Below, piece by piece: positions 59,422 to 64,000 of a stretch of 64,000 nt of DNA. Within the stretch, counting starts at the first letter, position 1. Every line of letters begins with the position of its first letter. The position numbers and the translations under genes were made by a program. This DNA comes from Methyloversatilis universalis FAM5. GTDB lineage: Bacteria > Pseudomonadota > Gammaproteobacteria > Burkholderiales > Rhodocyclaceae. The stretch is from positions 186,001-250,000 of the forward strand of contig NZ_AFHG01000030.1 of NCBI RefSeq assembly GCF_000214035.2. The letters run 5' to 3'. The notes beneath the pieces were generated by a model that saw only the letters and a program-made list of their open reading frames with translations, ran no database searches and was not told the DNA's origin.

Positions 59422-60140
59422 CGAACGAAGCCAAGGCTGCACCGGCTAATGATCGCGGCCTGCTGCAGCAGGCGCTGGACGCCGCCGCCGAGGCGTGCTG
59501 GGCGCGCCTGCCCTGTGAGCGGGTGACCATCATGCTGGCCGACGGCGAGGGCGAGCAGGCGGTGCTGGCGGTGGCCGCCTGGCGCGGCGAGCTGCACGAG
59601 GAGGCTCTGAACGCGCGGGTACGCAGCGGGGGCTCGATCGCTGGCCGGGTGTTCGCCACCGGCGAACCGCACCGGGTCGACGATGCCGATGCGGCCCATC
59701 ATGCGAGCAGCGCGCGCGGCGAGGGCGGCAGCTTCATCTGCATGCCGCTGCCGCTGGATGGCCGTGTGCTGGGCGTGATCAATGTACGGCGCGCGCGTGG
59801 CGCGCAGGCGTTCAGCGAAATCGAACAGCAGATGCTGGAATGCCTCGCGCTGTTCGCTGGCAAGTCGTTGCAGAGCGCCGAACTGGGCTTCCTGCTCAAG
59901 TCGGAATTCGCCCAGCGGGCGCTGGCCGGAGAGGGGCGTTCCGCCTCGTCGGACGCATTTGCCCAGGGCATGGCGCAGCCAGCGCAGGTGGCGCGCATGC
60001 TGGCCAAGTCCTTCTACCGGGAAATGCGGGCAGCCGGTTTTGGCAATGACCAGATCGTCGGCGCGGCGGGGGAAATCATCGATCAGCTGTCTTCCAGCCT
60101 GCGCAAGCATGGAAAGCGCATGGAGCGGGGCCGCTCATGA
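59418..60140 (+). CDS. GAF domain protein coupled to the MCE operon
   Basis: A 240-aa cytoplasmic protein. The N-terminal 150 residues form a GAF domain (RVTIMLADGEGEQAVLAVAA, SIAGRVFATGEPHRVDD, LGVINVRRARGAQAFSEIEQ). A helical C-terminal part follows (FGNDQIVGAAGEIIDQLSSS). No kinase, cyclase or DNA-binding domain is attached. The start shares bases with the preceding lipoprotein stop (ATGA) and has AAGGAG upstream, so it belongs to the operon. A regulatory role for lipid transport is a guess from position. Confidence 0.82.
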   Translation: MTNEAKAAPANDRGLLQQALDAAAEACWARLPCERVTIMLADGEGEQAVLAVAAWRGELHEEALNARVRSGGSIAGRVFATGEPHRVDDADAAHHASSARGEGGSFICMPLPLDGRVLGVINVRRARGAQAFSEIEQQMLECLALFAGKSLQSAELGFLLKSEFAQRALAGEGRSASSDAFAQGMAQPAQVARMLAKSFYREMRAAGFGNDQIVGAAGEIIDQLSSSLRKHGKRMERGRS

Positions 60141-60190
60141 CGCTGTCCGCGCGTTAGACTGGGTCTTCAGTTTCGATGAAGGTCCCCCCC

Positions 60191-60613
60191 ATGCGCGCAC
60201 TGCTGTTTCTGCTGCTTGCCTTCAACCTGTGGCCGGCTTCCGCCGCGCAGTCCTGCGACGAAAGCCATGTCGCCTGCGCGCGTACCTGCCCAAGGAACAG
60301 TCCGCAGTTCGCGCCGTGCATGAGCGACTGTGGCCGGCAGCAGCTGGAGTGCGCGGCCTTGCCTCCGTCGAGTTCGGTTGACCCGGCGCCAGCGACGTCC
60401 GCCCACCGCGGCCCGAAGGCGGATTCCGCCAGGGTCAGCGAGATGATGTACAGCGGTGCCTGCAAGGCGCAGTCCGAAAACTGCCTTGCGGCCTGCAGGA
60501 TGGCGGAGACCCGGCCGGACAGCAGGGAAGGCTATTCCGCGCTGGGCTGTGCCAAGCGGTGCAAGATCGAACAGACGAAGTGCGGCATCGATGCCGCCAA
60601 TTCAGCCCCGTGA
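60191..60613 (+). CDS. Secreted 12-cysteine protein with twin symmetric Cys motifs
   Basis: A 140-aa protein. A signal peptide (about 1-20, MRALLFLLLAFNLWPASAAQ) is followed by 12 cysteines. The first six (22, 29, 33, 43, 47, 54) follow C-x6-C-x3-C-x9-C-x3-C-x6-C, and the second six (91, 98, 102, 120, 124, 131) follow C-x6-C-x3-C-x17-C-x3-C-x6-C. The two units are separated by a Pro/Ser/Ala linker (about 57-80). The symmetry suggests two helical hairpins stapled by disulfides, like twin CX3C proteins. ATG at 60191 (AAGG upstream) fits the signal peptide better than 60176. No family recognised. Confidence 0.82.
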   Translation: MRALLFLLLAFNLWPASAAQSCDESHVACARTCPRNSPQFAPCMSDCGRQQLECAALPPSSSVDPAPATSAHRGPKADSARVSEMMYSGACKAQSENCLAACRMAETRPDSREGYSALGCAKRCKIEQTKCGIDAANSAP

Positions 60614-60683
60614 CGGGGCAGGGCCGCCTGCATGGTCCGGGCGGCGGCCCGGTGTCAGGCTCCGTCAACGACGGGCCGGACGA

Positions 60684-61061
60684 TCACCCCAGCGTTGCGC
60701 TGTAGGCGTCGGCGCTCAGCAGGGCATCGAGTTCTGATGCGCTGTCGGGCTTGATGACGAACATCCAGGCCGCGTAGGGATCCTGATTCACCTGTTCCGG
60801 TGCGTCGGCCACGGCCTGGTTCACCGCGGTCACGGTACCTGCCACCGGCGCATGGATGTCGGACGCGGACTTGACCGACTCGATCACCGCCATCGCCTCG
60901 GTACGGGCGACAGTGCGGCCGACATCGGGCAGCTGCAGAAAGACCACATCTCCGAGGGCATCCTGCGCGTGGTCGGTGATGCCGACCGTCACGGTGCCAT
61001 CCTGTTCGACCCTGACCCATTCGTGTGTGTCGGTGTAGCGAAGATTGTCTGGATGATTCAT
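60684..61061 (-). CDS. gcvH: Glycine cleavage system H protein
   Basis: A 125-aa lipoyl carrier. Lipoyl-Lys64 is in [19 protein letters not shown]. The N-terminus [17 protein letters not shown] and [15 protein letters not shown] are typical. gcvT and gcvP are not adjacent, so it is either separated from the rest of the system or used for lipoate relay. AGGAA precedes the ATG. Confidence 0.96.
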   Translation of the reverse strand: MNHPDNLRYTDTHEWVRVEQDGTVTVGITDHAQDALGDVVFLQLPDVGRTVARTEAMAVIESVKSASDIHAPVAGTVTAVNQAVADAPEQVNQDPYAAWMFVIKPDSASELDALLSADAYSATLG

Positions 61062-61126
61062 TGCTGTTCCTGGTTGGTTGGACCGGGCGGGATTGTAGCC
61101 GCCGCAGGCCCGCCGCGAGCGCCTGT

Positions 61127-61132
61127 TAGAAT
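61127..61132 (+). promoter_or_regulatory. TAGAAT -10-like element, leaderless-start candidate
   Basis: TAGAAT lies only 9 nt before the ATG of the PHP-domain gene. If used, transcription would begin within a few bases of the ATG, and no Shine-Dalgarno is visible. No clear -35 is seen. Confidence 0.3.
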
Positions 61133-61141
61133 TCCAAAGTT

Positions 61142-61999
61142 ATGAATGCCGATCTTCACTGCCACTCCAGCCACTCCGACGGCGTGCTCGCGCCGGCGGC
61201 GCTCGCTGCGCGTGCCGCCGCCAACGGGGTCGAACTGTGGGCGCTGACCGACCACGACAACCTGTGCGGGCTGGCGGAAGCGCGCGCCCACGCGGACGCG
61301 CTGGGTCTGCCCTTTCTCGATGGCGTCGAGATTTCCGTCACCTGGGAAGGCACGACCGTGCACATCGTGGGCCTGGGCATCGATCCGGCCCATGCCCCGC
61401 TGGAACGCGGACTGAGCGCGGTGCGCGGCGGGCGTGACGCGCGTGCGCTGCGCATGGCCGAGGCGCTGGAGGCGCTGGGCGTGCGCGAAGCCTACGCGAG
61501 CGCGATGCGCCACGCCGGCAACCCGTCGCTGGTCGGTCGTTCCCACTTTGCCCGGGTGCTGGTGGAGCAGGGCTATGCGCCGGACGTGTCGGCGGTGTTC
61601 CGCGACTATCTGGTGCGCGGCCGGCCGGGCTATATCGAGCACGAATGGACTGCGCTGGAGCGCGCGGTCGACTGGATACGTGGCGCCGGTGGCGTGGCGG
61701 TGGTGGCGCATCCCGGCCGCTACCGCATGTCAGGAGATCAGATGGAGCGGCTGTTCGAGCAGTTCAGGGCGGCGGGCGGTGAGGCGATCGAGGTCGTGTC
61801 CGGCTCGCATGGCGAGGTCGCGGTGCGCACCTTTGCCCGGCTGGCGCGGCAGTTCGGTTTCCATGCCTCGCGTGCGTCCGACTTCCACGCGCCGGGCGAA
61901 AGTCCGGTCGATCTGGGCGCGGGCGAGCTTTTGCCCGAGGGCGTGCAGCCGGTCTGGCTCATGCCGCGACTGCAGCACCGGCTGCGACAGCCCGCCTGA
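61142..61999 (+). CDS. PHP-domain phosphatase (RnmA/YciV type)
   Basis: A 285-aa PHP metallophosphoesterase. The metal-binding DLHCHSSHSDGVL starts at residue 4. LTDHDNLCGLAEARAHA, FLDGVEISVTWEGTTVHIVG, AHPGRYRMSGDQ and RASDFHAPGE are the further motifs. Homologues act as 3',5'-nucleoside bisphosphate phosphatase and 5'-3' exonuclease on rRNA ends. It starts the cluster shared with yciO, the M50 protease and trpS. Confidence 0.93.
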   Translation: MNADLHCHSSHSDGVLAPAALAARAAANGVELWALTDHDNLCGLAEARAHADALGLPFLDGVEISVTWEGTTVHIVGLGIDPAHAPLERGLSAVRGGRDARALRMAEALEALGVREAYASAMRHAGNPSLVGRSHFARVLVEQGYAPDVSAVFRDYLVRGRPGYIEHEWTALERAVDWIRGAGGVAVVAHPGRYRMSGDQMERLFEQFRAAGGEAIEVVSGSHGEVAVRTFARLARQFGFHASRASDFHAPGESPVDLGAGELLPEGVQPVWLMPRLQHRLRQPA

Positions 62000-62108
62000 A
62001 GGCTTTGTGCGACCGTCCGGATCGAATCCCGTCCGAAGCGACGCTGTTCCCCTCTGATCTCACCCCGGCCGGTCGTCCTTCCCATTTCAATTTCCGCAAG
62101 CGAATCCC

Positions 62109-62735
62109 GTGGCCCAGCTTTTTTCCGTTCATCCCGACAATCCGCAACCCCGCCTGATACGCCAGGCTGCCGACATCCTGCGCAGCGGCGGGCTGGCGGC
62201 AATCCCCACCGACTGCGCCTGGTCGCTGGTCGGCCACATGGGCGACGCCAAGGTGCTGGACCGCATCCGTCGCATCCGTGACGTAGATGTGCATCACCAT
62301 TTCACGCTGATGTGCCGCGACCTGTCGGAAATCGCCAATTTCGCTCGGGTGGACAACGCCCAGTTCCGGCTGCTGAAGAGCGTCACGCCCGGCCCCTACA
62401 CCTTCATCCTCGAAGCCACGCGCGAACTGCCGCGCCGCATCCTGCACCCCAAGCGCAAGACGCTGGGTCTGCGGGTACCGGACCATCCGGTGGTGTCGGC
62501 GCTGATCGAGGCGCTGGGAGAACCGCTGCTCGGATCCACCTTGCTGCTGCCAGGTGAGGAACTGCCGCTGACCGATCCGGAAGACATCCGCGAGCGTCTG
62601 CAGCACGACCTGGATCTGGTGATCGACGGCGGCCACTGCGGCACCCAGCCGACCACGGTGATCGACCTTTCGTCGGGTTCACCGGAACTGGTGCGCGCCG
62701 GGGCGGGCGATCTGGCCCGCTTCGGGCTGGAGTGA
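62109..62735 (+). CDS. yciO: YciO/Sua5/YrdC-family protein
   Basis: A 208-aa protein of the threonylcarbamoyl-AMP synthase superfamily. Seen are GGLAAIPTDCAWSLVGHMGD (the usual PTDTVYG-type motif is varied), FTLMCRDLSEIANFA, TPGPYTFILEAT and KRKTLGLRVPDHPV. YciO is the divergent subgroup whose tRNA t6A activity is weaker or unsettled. The start is GTG at 62109, 109 nt after the PHP gene, with no strong Shine-Dalgarno. Confidence 0.9.
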   Translation: MAQLFSVHPDNPQPRLIRQAADILRSGGLAAIPTDCAWSLVGHMGDAKVLDRIRRIRDVDVHHHFTLMCRDLSEIANFARVDNAQFRLLKSVTPGPYTFILEATRELPRRILHPKRKTLGLRVPDHPVVSALIEALGEPLLGSTLLLPGEELPLTDPEDIRERLQHDLDLVIDGGHCGTQPTTVIDLSSGSPELVRAGAGDLARFGLE

Positions 62736-62792
62736 GCGTGGCCGCGCTCCCGCCTGACGTGCCGGCCGTGTTCTGCTAGCATCCGGGCGCTC

Positions 62793-63449
62793 ATGGACGA
62801 AAGCATCGCTCGACTGGCGGTCATCGTGCTGCCCGTCGTGCTGGCGATCACGCTGCACGAGGCGGCCCACGGCTACGCCGCACTGCTGAAGGGAGACCCG
62901 ACCGCGCATCTGGCCGGACGGATCACCGCCAACCCGTTGCGCCACATCGACCCGCTGGGTACGGTGATCGTGCCGCTGCTGATGTATTTCGTCAGTTCGA
63001 TGGCGGGCCACGACGGGCTGCTGTTCGGCTGGGCCAAGCCGGTTCCGGTCAATTTCGGACGGCTGCGCCGGCCCAAGCAGGATCTGTTCTGGGTGGCGGC
63101 CGCCGGGCCGGCGGCGAATCTCGTGATGGCGGTGGGCTGGGGGCTGGCGATGAAGCTGGCGCTGTCCATGCCCGGCCACATGTTCGCCGAGCCGCTGATG
63201 CTGATGGCGAAAGCCGGCATAACGATCAATCTGGTGCTGATGGTGCTGAACCTTCTGCCCATTCCGCCGCTGGATGGCGGCCGCATCATGGTGAGCCTGC
63301 TGCCGCGCCGGGCGTCGATGGCGTTCGCGCGGATCGAGCCCTACGGCATGTTCATCCTGATCGGACTGCTGGTGACGCATGTGCTGGACGAGCTGCTGAC
63401 GCCGCTGCTCGTGCTGGCCCATGCGCTGCTGATGACTGTGCTTTTCTGA
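62793..63449 (+). CDS. Site-2 protease-like M50 membrane metalloprotease
   Basis: A 218-aa membrane protease. The zinc site is H22EAAH26 (ITLHEAAHGYAALLKGDPTA), with the second motif NLLPIPPLDGGRIMVSLLP. There are five to six membrane spans. It belongs to the short M50 group without PDZ domain; the substrate is unknown. It sits immediately upstream of trpS (17-nt gap), an arrangement common in betaproteobacteria. Confidence 0.93.
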   Translation: MDESIARLAVIVLPVVLAITLHEAAHGYAALLKGDPTAHLAGRITANPLRHIDPLGTVIVPLLMYFVSSMAGHDGLLFGWAKPVPVNFGRLRRPKQDLFWVAAAGPAANLVMAVGWGLAMKLALSMPGHMFAEPLMLMAKAGITINLVLMVLNLLPIPPLDGGRIMVSLLPRRASMAFARIEPYGMFILIGLLVTHVLDELLTPLLVLAHALLMTVLF

Positions 63450-63466
63450 ACCGGACGACCCCACAC

Positions 63467-64000
63467 ATGTACGCAGAACGCGTTCTTTCCGGCATGCGCC
63501 CCACCGGTCGCCTGCACCTTGGCCACTACCATGGCGTGCTGAAGAACTGGGTGAAGCTGCAGCACGAATACCCCTGTCTGTTCTTCGTCGCCGACTGGCA
63601 TGCGCTGACCACCAGCTACGAGGACACCCAGGTGATCGAGCGCAGCGTGTGGGACATGCTGATCGACTGGCTGGCGGCGGGCGTCGACCCGAGCCAGGCC
63701 ACGCTGTTCATCCAGTCGCGGGTGCCGGAGCACGCCGAACTGCATCTGCTGCTGTCCATGATGTGCCCGCTGGGCTGGCTGGAGCGCGTACCCACCTACA
63801 AGGACCAGCAGGAAAAGCTCGCTGACCGCGATCTGGCCACCTACGGTTTCCTCGGCTACCCGCTGCTGCAGTCCGCCGACATCCTGATCTACCGCGCCAA
63901 TCTGGTGCCGGTGGGTGAGGATCAGGTGCCGCACGTCGAACTGACCCGCGAAGTGGCGCGCCGCTTCAACCACCTGTACGGCCGTGAGCCAGGTTTCGAG
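63467..64000 (+). CDS. trpS: Tryptophanyl-tRNA synthetase, N-terminal part (3' end outside window)
   Basis: The first 178 codons of a class I synthetase. MYAERVLSGMRPTGRLHLGH contains the HIGH-type signature HLGH. FFVADWHALTTSYED and SADILIYRANLVPVGEDQVP are family blocks. The KMSKS loop lies beyond the window edge. It follows the M50 protease closely. Confidence 0.97.
   Translation, partial: MYAERVLSGMRPTGRLHLGHYHGVLKNWVKLQHEYPCLFFVADWHALTTSYEDTQVIERSVWDMLIDWLAAGVDPSQATLFIQSRVPEHAELHLLLSMMCPLGWLERVPTYKDQQEKLADRDLATYGFLGYPLLQSADILIYRANLVPVGEDQVPHVELTREVARRFNHLYGREPGFE

Overview
This 64 kb window is GC-rich chromosomal DNA from a betaproteobacterium. The best fit is the Rhodocyclales/Methyloversatilis-like group; the genus cannot be fixed from sequence alone. 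The evidence is gene order: rnr-rlmB-rpsF-priB-rpsR-rplI-dnaB, alaA-hom-thrC, minC-minD-minE, and PHP phosphatase-yciO-M50 protease-trpS. Genes are densely packed, often with ATGA or TGATG overlaps. I see no IS element, prophage, CRISPR array, rRNA or tRNA. The window opens inside rnr and closes inside trpS.

Layout. 1-5.5 kb: RNA processing (rnr, rlmB), the S6/PriB/S18/L9 operon and dnaB. 5.5-9.5 kb: a DUF748 protein, an OhrR-type MarR regulator, PhoH, the peroxiredoxin Bcp and an Mth938-like protein. 9.6-15.5 kb: alanine and threonine synthesis (alaA, hom, thrC), interrupted by a reverse-strand HPP-CBS membrane protein. 15.6-19 kb: an HDOD protein, then a cyclic-di-GMP-I riboswitch in front of a DUF1631 gene. 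19-20.8 kb: envelope-type helical proteins and an ECF sigma/DUF3619 unit, with GTAAG repeats between divergent genes. 20.9-25.8 kb: an isochorismatase-family hydrolase, a probable iron operon (Fiu-type TonB receptor, PKHD hydroxylase, FMN alpha-hydroxy-acid oxidase) with a Fur-like site, and a 45-residue membrane protein. 25.8-29.1 kb: nadC and a MHYT-GGDEF-EAL protein with a sigma-28-like promoter and a leader peptide.

29.2-38.3 kb: a DMT exporter, the NAD(P)HX repair enzyme, the PdeM/Lhr-like DNA repair pair, tag, and an ADP-forming acyl-CoA synthetase fused to a GNAT domain. 38.6-42.6 kb: an autotransporter-type outer-membrane protein, a PAS histidine kinase and a methyltransferase. 42.6-46.9 kb: mnmH, tesA/ybbA (start codons overlap back to back), an AcuI-type reductase and two tandem c-type cytochromes. 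46.9-51.7 kb: a spermidine-synthase-like protein, minE/D/C, an Hsp33 with an altered zinc site, a Spx/ArsC-like protein and a degenerate nuclease-like secreted protein. 51.7-56 kb: a lipoprotein, and divergent ppk1 and ppx. 56-60.6 kb: an MCE lipid-transport operon (STAS-permease, ATPase, MCE protein, lipoprotein) coupled to a GAF protein, followed by a cysteine-patterned secreted protein. 60.7-64 kb: gcvH, PHP phosphatase, yciO, site-2 protease and trpS.

The strongest leads are three. First, c-di-GMP connections: the riboswitch before DUF1631, and a flagellar-sigma-like promoter before a GGDEF-EAL protein about 10 kb away. Second, a secreted 12-cysteine protein built from two symmetric C-x6-C-x3-C...C-x3-C-x6-C units. 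Third, several start-site oddities: a probable CTG start, overlapping divergent ATGs, and a coupled leader peptide. No single complete new defence or mobile system is visible.
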